Below, piece after piece: positions 34,097 to 43,855 of a stretch of DNA of 64,000 nt. The stretch's first letter is position 1. Each line of letters begins with the position of its first letter. The translations under genes were made by a program, and so were the position numbers. Under the pieces are notes generated by a model that was not told where the DNA came from, ran no database searches, and was given only the letters and a program-made list of their open reading frames with translations. This DNA is from Acidobacteriota bacterium (GTDB lineage: Bacteria > Acidobacteriota > Blastocatellia > RBC074), in the NCBI GenBank assembly GCA_016710075.1, contig JADJLO010000028.1, forward strand, positions 10,582-74,581, read 5' to 3'.

Positions 34097-37000
34097 CTAC
34101 TGATTTTTCGCCTGTTTGCGCACTGGATCGAGTTTGTTCTCCATCAACACCCTGTTGAATGCTTCCAGATCGACATTTATCGCATCCTTCAGGCGCTTCA
34201 ATTGAATGGCCAGTCTTTCGGACAATTCTTTAAAAACTGTATAAGACTGACTGGTCGGTTTGCCGTCGCCGGTCTCGATGCTTCTGCGCAGGGCTCCGAT
34301 CTGATTGTTGAGCTTGATCGGGAAGTTCAAGGGATCCTGATTGCTGCGATTGCGAACCTGGTAGATCTCTTCTTCGATCTCGCTGAGCTTCCTGCTGACG
34401 GCCTCGCCGGCTTCCGTGATCTTCTGCTGCTTTGCTTTGGAGCTGCGATCGTTGATCTGTTTCTTCAACTCACGGATTGCGATTACGGCTTCATTGGCCT
34501 CGCTTGTCTTGTCGCGAACCTGAATTGCGAGGTTGAATTGTTCAGTAAGATCGGCATCGGTCACGTTGGTCAGGCGCGGATCTTTTTTGATCGAGAAGAT
34601 CTGCGTTTCGGTTTGCCCATTGGCCGTCAGACGCACCTGATAAGTTCCAGGAACGGCGAGAGGTCCGCTTTCGACACGGGCGCTCCACAAAATCATGCCT
34701 TCAAAAACAGTTGCTCCGGGGTAACGCAGGTCCCATGTGAACCTGTTTGTCCCGGCCTTGCGCGATGGGGGGCGCGCCGCCGGAGGGCCAAATGACTCTT
34801 CTCCATCCGGTGCCGCTTCCTGTCTTTTCTTCTCATCTTCAGCCGTGCCGGTAAATGTGCTAATGAGCCGGCCGTTCGAATCCATGACCTCGATCGTGAC
34901 TTTGTCGGCCTCCTTGTTGAGGTAGTAATCGAAGGTCGCCTGACTCAGGCCTCTGACTGCCGTGGGAGGCTGAAAGAGATGCGCGTTCTTGTTTGCAATC
35001 TGAGACGAGAGCTGTCGCAAAATGGCGATGTCATCGAGGATGTAGAACGACCTTCCATGTGTGGCGATGACAAGATCGTTTTCTTCAACGACGAGATCGG
35101 GAACCTGTGTGTCCGGCAGATTGAGCGAAAGCGATTGCCAGTTGGCTCCATCATCGAACGAAACATAAATGCCATGTTCGGCGCCGGCGTAGAGCAATCC
35201 CTGGCGCTGAGGGTCTTCGCGAACGACATGAACATAGTCATCACTGCGTATCCCGTTGACGATCTTCACCCACGTTTTGCCGAAATCGGTTGTTTTGTAG
35301 ATGTATGGAGCGCGATCGTCCAGTTGATAGCGTTTGGCTGCAAAATATGCGGTTCCCGCTTCGTGATGGGATGGTTCGATCATGCTGACGCGGCTGAATT
35401 CGTGAAGATCTTTAGGAGTCACGTTGCTCCAGTTTCTGCCGCCGTCGCGCGTCAGATTTATCAGGCCGTCATCGGAGCCCGTCCAGATCAGCCCGGGACC
35501 GTACATTGACGGGGCGATGGTGAATATCGTTCCGTAAATTTCCGGCCCATTCTGATCGTGCGTGATCGGGCCTCCTGAATCTCCGAGGGTTTTCGGATCT
35601 CCGCGCGTCAGATCGGGACTGATTCGCTCCCAACTCAATCCGTCATTCGTGGTTCTCCAGAGATGCTGGGACGAGGTGTAGAGCACATTCGAATCGTGCG
35701 GCGAAAAGACTATCGGGAAAGTCCATTGCCAGCGTTCCTTCAATTCCTTCGCGGGCATTCCCGAAAAGAACAGCGGGTAGACCTGGATGTCGCGGGTGTG
35801 TCCTGTGCTCCGGTCATATCGCGTCAGTAAAGCACCCTGGCTGCCTGCATAAAAGAGATTCGTGTCTTTCGGGTGAGGAGCGATGTAACCCGATTCGCCG
35901 CCTCCCACTGCATACATGACATCACCTGTCCGTGACCGCCCGCCTTCACTCGAAACGCATACGGTCGAATTGTCCTGCTGCGCTCCGCAAACGTGATAGG
36001 GCAGGTCTTTTGTAGTGGCCACGTGATAGAGCTGGGCAGTCGGGTATGCCTGCCCGGTCCACGACTCGCCGCCGTTGACCGACACGTTGCCTCCGCCGTC
36101 GTTGCTGTTCGCCATGCGGTTTGGATCGTTTGGAGCTATCCAGAGATCGTGGTTGTCTCCGTGCGGCACGCGGATGGTCTTGTAAGTCTTGCCTCCGTCG
36201 GTCGATTTATAGAAGCCCGTGTTCAGGACATAGACGGTGTCGCGCGATTTCGGATCGGCGTAGATTCGCGAGTAGTAAAAAGCGCGCTGACGCAAGCGGC
36301 GATCTTCGCTGATTCTCTGCCAGGTGGCTCCCGCATCGTCCGATACGAAGACGCCGCCGTTTTCATTCTCGACAATCGCATAAACCCGCTTGCCGTCTGC
36401 GCCTGAGACGCTGACGCCGATCTTGCCTGTCACGCCCGACGGCATTCCCGGCGCCCGTGTGATCTCCGTCCACGTTTCGCCACCGTCTGTCGATTTGAAC
36501 AAGCCGCTGTCAGGACCGCCCGATGAGAGCATCCACGGAGTTCGATACGCTTCCCAGATCGCAGCAAACATCACCTGTGGATTGCCCGGATCAATGGCCA
36601 GATCGACAGCGCCGGCCTTGTTGCTGCGGAAGAGCACCTTTCGCCAGGTTTTGCCCCCGTCGGTCGATTTGAAGACGCCGCGCTCATCGTTCTGCCCGAA
36701 TGGATGACCGAGAGCCGCAACGTAGACGATCTCGGGATTGGCCGGATGAACGCGAATCCGCGCAATAGCGTGCGTATCGCCAAGGCCCATCTGCTTCCAC
36801 GTCTTCCCGGCGTCTGTCGATTTGTATACTCCGTCCCCCTGCATGATGTTGCCGCGAAGCTGGGTTCTCCCATGCCCAGATAAACGATATCCGGATTTGA
36901 CGGGCTGACTGCAACGGCGCCCACCGAAGAACTCTTCAATTGCCCGTCGGTGACCGCTCGCCACGTCGTTCCGCCGTCGGTCGTCTTCCACAAACCACCG

Positions 37001-37236
37001 CCGACCGCTCCGAAATAGTACTCGTTTGGCCGGCTCGGACTTCCCGCAATCGTCAGCGAGCGGCCACCGCGATTCGGGCCGATGCTTCGCCATCGCATCG
37101 CGTTGAACATCGGATTGCCCGTCTTCTGCTCCTGCGCCTGTGATGAAAATGAAAATACCGGCAGCATTAAATAAAGACAGAGAACTGAAAGTCCTGCCAT
37201 CAAAACTCGACCAGGATTTCGTTGCAGCAATCGCAT
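34097..37236 (-). pseudogene. VPS10/sortilin-like beta-propeller exo-hydrolase family protein, frameshifted
   Basis: True start is ATG 37236 (signal peptide VLMAGLSVLCLYLMLPVFSF). The open frame reading on to 37498 is an artefact of heptamer repeats. Repeated BNR/sortilin blades are obvious: GGLWKTTDGGTTW, GVYKSTDAGKTW, GVFKSTDGGKTW, GLFKSTDGGETW. The first 126 residues lie in one frame (to VYLGMGEPS); the next (LRGNIMQGDGVYKSTDAG) lies in another. One missing base near 36858-36860 (AGC-TTCGC) explains it. The rest is intact to 34097, ending in a coiled-coil rich C-terminus (LKKQINDRSSKAKQQKI). Such secreted proteins are often called glycosyl hydrolases, but a catalytic activity has not been established for this type. 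Confidence 0.85.
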
Positions 37237-37251
37237 GGGATAACCTCCTAA

Positions 37252-37503
37252 AATGAAGAATGAAGAATGAAGAATGGAGAATGGAGAATGGAGAATGAAG
37301 AATGAAGAATGAAGAATGGAGAATGGAGAATGGAGAATGAAGAATGATGAATGGAGAATGGAGAATGAAGAATGGAGAATGATGAATGCAGAATGATGAA
37401 TGGTTCGCTTGTGTACAGGCTTTAACAGATCGAATCAATGTTCCTCCATTCTTCATTCTGCACTCATCATTCTGCATTCTGCATTCTCCATTCTTCATTC
37501 ATT
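37252..37503. repeat. Heptamer array GAATGRA with inverted partner (family C)
   Basis: About 21 tandem 7-bp units (GAATGAA, GAATGGA, with a few GAATGCA/GATGAAT variants) fill 37252-37402. After a 40-nt loop the inverse units (TTCATTC, TCCATTC, TGCATTC) fill about 37443-37503, ending at the polA stop codon. Translation in the minus frame gives the artefact HSPFSILHSSFFILHS at the front of the sortilin-like ORF. Confidence 0.92.
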
Positions 37504-40186
37504 AGGGCTTTGCGTTTACCCAGTTGTCGCCGTAGCCGGCATCGACCGTCAATGGCACATCCAGTTTTGCGGCGTGCTCCATGGCGTGTTTGACGACTTC
37601 GACGGTCAGTTTTGCCTCGTCATTTGGAACCTCGAAGACGAGTTCGTCGTGAATCTGGAGGATCATGCGAGCCTTGAGTTTTTCTTTTCGCAGCGCCTCG
37701 GCAACGCGCAGCATGGCCAGCTTGACGATGTCCGAGGCCGATCCCTGCATCGGCATGTTGACGGCCTCGCGTTCAGCGCGTGAACGGGCGGGTCCCTTGC
37801 TCTTCAAATCATTCATCCTGCGGATGCGGCCGAAGACCGAACGAACCACGCAATCATTCTTTCGCGCCAGTTCCGGAAGTTCGTCCATGTATTTCTTGAC
37901 GCCGGCATAGGTGCGGTAATAGTCGTCGATCACTTTCCTGGCTTCAGTGCGAGAGATCCCGACGCGCTGCGCCAGTCCGTATGGGCCGATGACATAAGCG
38001 ATTCCGAAATTTACTATTTTGGCGAGTCTCCGGGTTTCTTTCAGTTCTTCGCTCGTCTTTGCGCCGAAGACTTCACGGGCGGTGCGCGAGTGAATGTCCT
38101 CTCCTTTTCGGAATGTTTCGATCATGACGGGGTCTTTGGTGATGTGAGCCAGCAGCCGCAGCTCGATCTGCGAGTAATCGGCCGAAAGCAGCACATGCCC
38201 ATCGGCGGGAATGAAGGCCCTGCGGATGCGGCGCCCCATCTCGGTTCGAACCGGTATGTTCTGAAGGTTAGGATCGGTCGATGAAAGCCGTCCCGTCGCC
38301 GTCGCCGCCTGATTGAGCGTTGTATGGATGCGCCCGTCTTCGGGGTCGATCAGTGAAGGGAAGGCGTCGACGTAAGTGCTCTTGAGCTTGGACAACTCGC
38401 GGTGGTCGATGATCAATCGCGGCAGCTCGTACTTCGCAGCCAGTTCGTCGAGCACATCGCGGCTGGTCGATATCTTGCCCGTTGCGGTCTTTTTCGAAAC
38501 CTCGAAGTTCAGCTCTTCGAAGATTTCTCCAAGCTGCTGCGGCGATGCAATATTGAATTCCCGGCCGGCCAGTTCATAGATCTTTCCGGTGATCTTTTCG
38601 ATCTCCACTGCCATTTCAACCGAAATAACCGCCAGGACATCGGCGTCAACTCTGAACCCGGCGCGCTCGATGCCGTATAACACAGGGATCAGCGGCATCT
38701 CCACCTTGTGGTAGATGAATCCCAGCTTCTCCTGTTGAAAGTCGAACTGAATCTCGTCCTCTTCGATTTTCCCTCTCAGCACATCGGAAAGGCGGATGAC
38801 GACATCGGCCTCCTGCGCCGGTATCAGCTTGTCGGTTGCCTTGATGGCTGTATCCAGATGCTCGGCGGCGAGTATCGGCAATTCCAGTTTGGATCGTTCA
38901 GGCTCCAGCAGATATGCCTCAATCAGCGTGTCGTCCGCGACATTCTCCAACGTCATACCCAGCCGGCCAAGCGCGTAAAGAGCTCTCTTGTGATCGTGAG
39001 TGCATTTTTCAACCAGGCCGTTGTCGAATATCTCGCCGAGGATGCGCAGCGCCTCCTGCCGGTTGTCACATCCCTCCAGATCGAAATATTCAGAGACGCC
39101 AGGAGCGACGGAAAAAGCCACGCCGGTGAGGTCTCCGCTTTTATCCGTGGTCAATGAAAATGCGGCACGATCGGCGTCATAAATCTTCCCGGCCAGCTTC
39201 TCAAGGTCGGCGATGGAGCTTGTCTGACGGTATTCCTCCCCGGTCTTTTCGCTGCTTGTCGAGCCGCTCTTCTGACTGCTGTCGCCTGCTGCCCCCGCTG
39301 CCCCCGTTGCCCCCGTTGCCCCTGCGGCGAATTCGCGGGTCAATTGATGAAATTCGAGTTCCGAGAAAAGTTCGTAAGCAAGTTTTGGATCGGGTTCCTC
39401 GTAGATCAAGGCCTTGAGATCCAGTTCGACCTCCACGTTCAGGTCGATCCTGGCCAGCTCTCGCGACATTCTGATCTGATCGGCATGGTCACGCAGAGAT
39501 TCACGGTAAGTCTTTCGTTGAACCTGTTCCCATCCTTCAAGCGCGGCTTCGATGCTGCCGAACTGCTCGAGCAGTTGAACCGCGCCTTTCTCGCCTATGC
39601 CCGGCGCTCCGGGAATGCCGTCCACGGCATCACCCATCAATCCCAGCCAGTCGACTATCTGATCGGGCCGCACGCCGTGCTTCTCCTTAACGCCCTTCTC
39701 GTCGAGCAGAGTTTCGCCGTTCTTGTCGACTCGCAGCACCGCTATCGCCGGATCCGAAACCAGCTGGCTCAGATCCTTGTCGTTAGTGACGATGATTGTC
39801 CTCAGCCCTTTTTCCTTGGCCTGAACCGCCAGAGTTCCGATCAGATCGTCCGCTTCATATTTCGGTTTTTTGATAATCGGAATTCTCAGCGCCTCGCAGA
39901 CACGCTCGATATACGGAAGCTGGACCACCATGTCCTCCGGCATCTCCGGACGGTGCGCCTTGTATTGCTCATAAGCGTCCTGGCGATGCGTCTTCTCCTT
40001 CGAATCCAGTACGACTCCAAGATAATCGGGCTTCTGCTCTTTGATCATCTTACGCAGCGTCATCGTGAAGCCGTATATCGCATTCGTCGCCATGCCCTTC
40101 GAATTCGACAGCCCGCGAATCGCGTAATATGCCCTGAAAATATTGGACATCCCGTCCACTAGAAACAGACTTTTTTTCTCTGACAT
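37502..40186 (-). CDS. polA: DNA polymerase I
   Basis: 894 aa. ATG 40186 (MSEKKSLFLVDG) has AAAAGGG 6 nt upstream; the TTG at 40207 is rejected. The N-terminal 5'-3' exonuclease is complete (DGMSNIFRAYYA, KYEADDLIGTLA, GDAVDGIPGAPGIGEKGA). A Gly/Ala-Thr linker (AGATGATGAAGAAG) follows. The 3'-5' exonuclease region (about 320-470) is degenerate: the DxE of Exo I is replaced by AFSLTTD, and the Exo II and III Asp are not evident, so proofreading is probably lost, as in Taq. Polymerase motifs A (DYSQIELRLLAHI), B (RRLAKIVNFGIAYVIGPYG) and C (QIHDELVFEVP) are intact. Role: Okazaki-fragment processing and repair synthesis. Confidence 0.95.
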   Translation of the reverse strand: MSEKKSLFLVDGMSNIFRAYYAIRGLSNSKGMATNAIYGFTMTLRKMIKEQKPDYLGVVLDSKEKTHRQDAYEQYKAHRPEMPEDMVVQLPYIERVCEALRIPIIKKPKYEADDLIGTLAVQAKEKGLRTIIVTNDKDLSQLVSDPAIAVLRVDKNGETLLDEKGVKEKHGVRPDQIVDWLGLMGDAVDGIPGAPGIGEKGAVQLLEQFGSIEAALEGWEQVQRKTYRESLRDHADQIRMSRELARIDLNVEVELDLKALIYEEPDPKLAYELFSELEFHQLTREFAAGATGATGAAGAAGDSSQKSGSTSSEKTGEEYRQTSSIADLEKLAGKIYDADRAAFSLTTDKSGDLTGVAFSVAPGVSEYFDLEGCDNRQEALRILGEIFDNGLVEKCTHDHKRALYALGRLGMTLENVADDTLIEAYLLEPERSKLELPILAAEHLDTAIKATDKLIPAQEADVVIRLSDVLRGKIEEDEIQFDFQQEKLGFIYHKVEMPLIPVLYGIERAGFRVDADVLAVISVEMAVEIEKITGKIYELAGREFNIASPQQLGEIFEELNFEVSKKTATGKISTSRDVLDELAAKYELPRLIIDHRELSKLKSTYVDAFPSLIDPEDGRIHTTLNQAATATGRLSSTDPNLQNIPVRTEMGRRIRRAFIPADGHVLLSADYSQIELRLLAHITKDPVMIETFRKGEDIHSRTAREVFGAKTSEELKETRRLAKIVNFGIAYVIGPYGLAQRVGISRTEARKVIDDYYRTYAGVKKYMDELPELARKNDCVVRSVFGRIRRMNDLKSKGPARSRAEREAVNMPMQGSASDIVKLAMLRVAEALRKEKLKARMILQIHDELVFEVPNDEAKLTVEVVKHAMEHAAKLDVPLTVDAGYGDNWVNAKP

Positions 40187-40246
40187 ATGGAACCCTTTTA
40201 CCGACAATCAAATCTACAACAGCTTTTTATGAGTCTTCAAATGAGG

Positions 40247-40348
40247 GAGAAAGAAGATTGCGAAACAGACCAATAGTTTATTTACCGATACTGTTGGCGA
40301 ATTGAATTTATAGCCTGTTTCCTCTGTTTCCCCTGTTTCCCCTTTTCA
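40247..40348. repeat. Degenerate 9-bp repeat pair (family B remnant)
   Basis: AGAAGATTGCGAAACAGACC (about 40252-40270) and, inverted, CCTGTTTCCTCTGTTTCCC (about 40313-40331). They resemble worn arms of the CGAAACAGA family immediately upstream of polA. Confidence 0.5.
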
Positions 40349-40369
40349 TTGATATTTTGGAATGGTCGA

Positions 40370-40518
40370 AATACGAGCGGGACCGCAGGCGTCCCGCCTG
40401 CGTCAAATCGATTAACGCAAATCTGATATGAATGTGCAGATATTTCAAGACAAGCAGGCGGGACGCCTGCGCTCCCGCTCGTATTTTGATTCTGTAATTT
40501 CTGACAATCTACCAAAGG
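40370..40518. repeat. GC-rich palindromic REP/MITE-like element (family D, copy 2)
   Basis: About 149 bp. Both ends carry the CGCAGGCG-TCC-CGCCTGCG palindrome (left about 40384-40402, right about 40454-40472), joined by an AT-rich centre (AATCTGATATGAATGTGCAG) and followed by ATTCTGTAATTTCTGACAAT. The reverse complement matches 63855-64000 nearly base for base. ORFs across it give the AGVPPA / AGGTPAV peptides often seen as spurious proteins. Confidence 0.9.
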
Positions 40519-40549
40519 ATGAATTCGCCAATAGTATCATTTACTCATG

Positions 40550-41299
40550 TTACGCAATCTTCTTTCTTCCCAGAATTTCCCTGCGTTTCGATTCGGGAAA
40601 CTTCTCAATTGCATATCTCAGCGTCGTTCGCGGCATCCGTGGGCGATGCTCCATCAGAAATATCTCGAGCCGGGAGGGGTCTGTCTTCCCGGCATCGCGC
40701 AGCATCCATCCGTTGGCTTTATGGATCAGGTCTTCCGGGTATTTCATCAACTTGACGGCGATCCAGTAGGCATCGTCGAGATAAAGGCCGCGCCTCACCG
40801 CGGCGGTCAAGGCGACGGCCGATGCGCGCCTGAGCCATAAATTCCGTTTGACGGTCCAACTCCTGAGCTTTGAGACAATCTTCGCATCCTTCAAAACCAT
40901 CGGCATGAGAATCATCGAGCACAATCCATCGGTTAATGCCCAGTTGTCGCACAGATCGTCCGCCAGCCATTTTTCGGCGCGTTTGAATATCCTGGTATCG
41001 AACTGCCTGCGATAGTTTGCCAGCACCATCATGCCGACGAGCCTGGATTCGATAAACCGATCCCCAATCATCCGCTCGCAGAATTCAAGAGCCTCACCGA
41101 CCCCCCAGTCCCCGCGTACTTCCTGAAAAAAGCCCGCAGCCAGTCTCCGCATCGTCGGAGCATCCTGGCCATAGCTGTGGATTACTTCATCTTTCTTGAA
41201 ATAACTTCTGTTATGTTCAGCCCTGAGAGGATCGCCGGATTCTTTCAATTCCTTGATTGCCCGATCGAATAATTGTTTTGGCGTAACTTTCTTAGGCAT
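40550..41299 (-). CDS. AlkD-like DNA alkylation repair (HEAT-repeat) protein
   Basis: 249 aa, all-helical ALK/HEAT-like repeats. Family pattern: FFKKDEVIHSYGQ-type start (RSYFKKDEVIHSYGQDAPTMRRLA), WLADDLCDNWALTDGLCSMIL with the Trp-Asp region lining the DNA pocket, NLWLRRASAVALTAAVRRG, and DLIHKANGWMLRDAGKTDPSRLEIFL. AlkD enzymes excise N3- and N7-alkylpurines by a non-base-flipping mechanism. Cytosolic. Same strand as ilvE, separated from it by a strong terminator, so transcribed alone. Confidence 0.88.
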   Translation of the reverse strand: MPKKVTPKQLFDRAIKELKESGDPLRAEHNRSYFKKDEVIHSYGQDAPTMRRLAAGFFQEVRGDWGVGEALEFCERMIGDRFIESRLVGMMVLANYRRQFDTRIFKRAEKWLADDLCDNWALTDGLCSMILMPMVLKDAKIVSKLRSWTVKRNLWLRRASAVALTAAVRRGLYLDDAYWIAVKLMKYPEDLIHKANGWMLRDAGKTDPSRLEIFLMEHRPRMPRTTLRYAIEKFPESKRREILGRKKIA

Positions 41300-41315
41300 G
41301 CGGATGTGCGAACTG

Positions 41316-41360
41316 CAAAAAAGAAAAGAGAATACCAGCCGGACCAGACCGGTATTCTCT
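41316..41360 (-). terminator. Rho-independent terminator after ilvE
   Basis: On the minus strand AGAGAATACC (41360-41351) pairs with GGTATTCTCT (41336-41327) around a GC-rich loop, followed by TTTCTTTTTTGC. It lies 32 nt after the ilvE stop. Confidence 0.75.
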
Positions 41361-41391
41361 TCAGGATCAAGGCTTTTAAGATCGGATGCCT

Positions 41392-42327
41392 TTACACATA
41401 GGTGAGCCAGTCGGCCGGGGCCTCTTTCTGGCCGGCAGTGATGGCAAAGTATTCGCTCTGCAACTGAGCCGTGATCTCGCCGCGCTTGCCGTTGCCGACT
41501 TTGATGCGGTCGATGCTGCGGATTGGAGTGATCTCCGCGGCCGTTCCGGTGAAGAAAACTTCGTCGGCGATATAGAGAGTCGCCCTGGAAACCACCTGTT
41601 CGATGACTTCATAGCCGAAATTGCGCGCGAGCTGAATCACCGAATCACGCGTAATGCCTGCCAGGACCGCAGAACTCAACGGCGGCGTATAGATCTTGCC
41701 GTCGCGGATCAGAAACAAATTTTCGCCGCTTCCCTCGCTGACATTGCCGGAGGTGTCGAGCGCGATGCCTTCGACAAAGCCATTGACGATCGCTTCCATC
41801 TTGATCAACTGCGAGTTCATATAATTCGCCGCCGCCTTCGCCGTCGCCGGCAGCGTGTTTCCCTGCATGCGCGCCCAACTCGATACGCAGACGTCGACAC
41901 CATCATCGATCGCTTCCTGACCAAGATACTTGCCCCATACCCAACTGGCGATGTAGGCCTCTACCGGGTTCGGAAACGGGTTGACTCCGAATGACCCGTA
42001 GCCGCGGAAGATCACCGGGCGCAGATAGCACTCCTTGAACTCGTTGATACGGACCGTCTCTTTGCAGGCTTCAACCAGTTGATCCACACTGTAGCCCATA
42101 TCCATGCGATAAATATGGCAAGAGTCGTAAAGCCGCTGGATGTGCTCGCGCAGCCGGAAGATCGCCGGCCCCCTGGGCGTGCTGTAACACCGGATCCCCT
42201 CGAACAATGCAGACGCATAGTGGATGACGTGGGACATGACATGGATATTCGCATCATCCCATTCGACGAATTTCCCGTTGTGCCAGACTTTTTTTGCCGT
42301 TTCAGTGGACGTGCCTGGATGAGCCAT
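41392..42327 (-). CDS. ilvE: Branched-chain amino acid aminotransferase
   Basis: 311 aa from ATG 42327; the predicted promoter places the upstream in-frame start (42399) outside the transcript. Fold-type IV PLP enzyme: KVWHNGKFVEWDDANIHVMSH, HYASALFEGIRCY, YLRPVIFRGYGSFGVNP, the PLP Lys in ATAKAAANYMNSQLIK, SEGSGENLFLIRDGKI and EVFFTGTAAEITPI. It transfers the amino group between glutamate and the 2-oxo acids of Leu, Ile and Val. Divergent from the Trm112-like gene. Confidence 0.95.
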   Translation of the reverse strand: MAHPGTSTETAKKVWHNGKFVEWDDANIHVMSHVIHYASALFEGIRCYSTPRGPAIFRLREHIQRLYDSCHIYRMDMGYSVDQLVEACKETVRINEFKECYLRPVIFRGYGSFGVNPFPNPVEAYIASWVWGKYLGQEAIDDGVDVCVSSWARMQGNTLPATAKAAANYMNSQLIKMEAIVNGFVEGIALDTSGNVSEGSGENLFLIRDGKIYTPPLSSAVLAGITRDSVIQLARNFGYEVIEQVVSRATLYIADEVFFTGTAAEITPIRSIDRIKVGNGKRGEITAQLQSEYFAITAGQKEAPADWLTYV

Positions 42328-42379
42328 AAATGTATGATTACTCCTTTTATTGTTAATGGTAAGGCGGATTCGAAAGAGC

Positions 42380-42409
42380 ATCATAAGTTCCGCCGACAAG
42401 ACAGGTCAA
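42380..42409 (-). promoter_or_regulatory. Sigma-70-type promoter for ilvE
   Basis: Minus strand: TTGACC (42404-42409), 18-bp spacer, TATGAT (42380-42385). Start predicted near 42373, about 45 nt before ATG 42327. Confidence 0.6.
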
Positions 42410-42418
42410 TAGACAAAT

Positions 42419-42447
42419 TTGACACCCACTTGTCATCGCCATAATAT
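42419..42447 (+). promoter_or_regulatory. Possible promoter for the Trm112-like gene
   Basis: Perfect -35 TTGACA (42419-42424), 17-bp spacer, weak -10 TAATAT (42442-42447). It is divergent from, and adjacent to, the ilvE promoter. Confidence 0.45.
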
Positions 42448-42533
42448 TCAAGCCTCGTTTATGACGAGGGTGAATATCAAGTGGAATTCGGACCCGTGAG
42501 AATTCCGGAAAAACAACATAGGACTTTGATTGT

Positions 42534-42707
42534 ATGAGCATCAGCAAGGAATTGCTTGAAATACTTCGCTGCCCGGCCTGCAGGGCAAAAGTCGAATTGA
42601 AGCCGGATGGCAGCGGGCTGAAATGCGGCGAATGCCGCCGCGTCTATCCTATTCGCGATGAAATCCCTGTCATGCTTGTCGATGAAGCGACAATAGAGGG
42701 GAAGTAG
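42534..42707 (+). CDS. Trm112-like (UPF0434/YcaR family) zinc-ribbon peptide
   Basis: 57 aa. MSISKELLEILRCPACRAK, then LKCGECRRVYPIRDEIPVML. The CPxC...CxxC ribbon and the YPIRDEIPVML ending are the family hallmark. Bacterial YcaR homologues often sit next to LPS or lipid A genes; here a GT9 heptosyltransferase and the HldE kinase follow 54 nt later, supporting a shared envelope role. In archaea and eukaryotes Trm112 activates methyltransferases; the bacterial function is unsettled. Confidence 0.85.
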   Translation: MSISKELLEILRCPACRAKVELKPDGSGLKCGECRRVYPIRDEIPVMLVDEATIEGK

Positions 42708-42761
42708 TGAAAGCCGGTTAGGGCGCGACAAGGCCGCGTCCGCAAATCGCATTACTCAAAG

Positions 42762-43826
42762 ATGTCAGTTCCCCTCTTTCAGAAGCTTCCCGACAACTCT
42801 CGCGTTCTCTTCATCAGGCTTCGCAATCTGGGTGAAGCTGTTCTCGATACGGCCAATCTGCGTGCGCTCAAACGATGGCGCCCCGATTTGCAGATAACGA
42901 CTCTGGTCGAGGCCATCTACACCGATCTCTATCAAGCAGATCCGGATATCGAGGCGATACCGCTGCTCAGGGGGGCGGGTGACAAGCGCAGTTCGTTCGG
43001 CTCTCGTCTGAAAGTCATCAGGGACCTGCGTCGCAGGAAGTTCGACGCGGTGATCAACCTCCATGGCGGGCCGACAAGCGCGCAACTGACCTTCCTCTCG
43101 GGCGCACGCTATCGCGCGGGAGCTTCTCACTTCCGCAACGGGTACGCATATAACCAGCGCATCCCTCCGGCCGAAGAGATTCTCGGACGGGATCAGCTCC
43201 ATACGGTTGAATACCAGTTCGGGCAGTTCAAATGGCTCGGGCTTCCGGACGCGCAGCCTTCTCCGACTCACCTTCATGTTTCGCCCGCCATGCGTCAAAC
43301 GGCTATTGCCGGACTGCGCGGGGAGGGCGTCGATCCGGATCGACCTTTCGCCGTCCTCGCTCCGACAAATGAGTTCTTCACGAAACGCTGGATGCCGGAA
43401 CGATTCGCCGCGGTGGCAGACAATCTGATCGGTCGCGGTTTTCAGATTGTCTTGACCGGCGCTCCCACGCCTGAACAGCGAGAACAGCTCGAAAGCGTCC
43501 AGGCGGCAACCACTAACAGACTTGCGTCGCTAAGCTCTCTCACCATCGGTGAACTCGTGGCTCTCATCGCCGAGAGCCGCTTGTTTGTGGGCAATGACAG
43601 CGGCCCGGCTCATATCGCCGCCGCCGTCAAAGCCCCGCTGGTCGTCCTCTTCGGCCCGGCAAGCTCCGTCCGCTGGCATCCCTGGCTCGCGCCATCAGAG
43701 CTGGTTCAGAACCATTTCCCCTGCAATCCCTGCTCAATGTACACTTGCCATGCCTTCGATGAACCCGAATGCATCAAATCGATCTCCATCCATCAGGTCA
43801 TGGACGCAATTGATCGGCTGCTTTGA
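42762..43826 (+). CDS. Glycosyltransferase family 9 (ADP-heptose:LPS heptosyltransferase-like)
   Basis: 354 aa GT-B enzyme. SRVLFIRLRNLGEAVLDTANLRALKRWRP at the N-terminus is the GT9 acceptor domain; the donor-binding half has FAVLAPTNEFFTKRWMPERFA, LTIGELVALIAESRLFVGNDSGPAHIAAA and VVLFGPASSVRWHPW. The FVGNDSGPAH block is diagnostic. It transfers heptose from ADP-heptose to the growing LPS inner core on the cytosolic face. Its stop overlaps the extended reading of the HldE-kinase gene, and with that gene it forms a heptose unit. Confidence 0.92.
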   Translation: MSVPLFQKLPDNSRVLFIRLRNLGEAVLDTANLRALKRWRPDLQITTLVEAIYTDLYQADPDIEAIPLLRGAGDKRSSFGSRLKVIRDLRRRKFDAVINLHGGPTSAQLTFLSGARYRAGASHFRNGYAYNQRIPPAEEILGRDQLHTVEYQFGQFKWLGLPDAQPSPTHLHVSPAMRQTAIAGLRGEGVDPDRPFAVLAPTNEFFTKRWMPERFAAVADNLIGRGFQIVLTGAPTPEQREQLESVQAATTNRLASLSSLTIGELVALIAESRLFVGNDSGPAHIAAAVKAPLVVLFGPASSVRWHPWLAPSELVQNHFPCNPCSMYTCHAFDEPECIKSISIHQVMDAIDRLL

Positions 43827-43855
43827 TTTTACATTTTCGGAAGAAAACCTTGTTT

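Noticed and set aside
37237..37498. N-terminal extension of the sortilin-like ORF (HSPFSILHS... repeats) as a real protein segment
   Set aside because: It is the translation of the GAATGRA tandem array. The genuine signal peptide and first propeller blade lie in another frame starting at 37236.
37252..37503. CRISPR array
   Set aside because: Units are 7 bp in direct tandem with no spacers; no cas genes nearby.
40282..40515. 77-aa ORF with AGVPPA and AGGTPAV motifs
   Set aside because: It is a readthrough of the family D palindromic element; there is no ribosome site and no protein-like composition. The same applies to the 163-aa ORF at 63457-63945.
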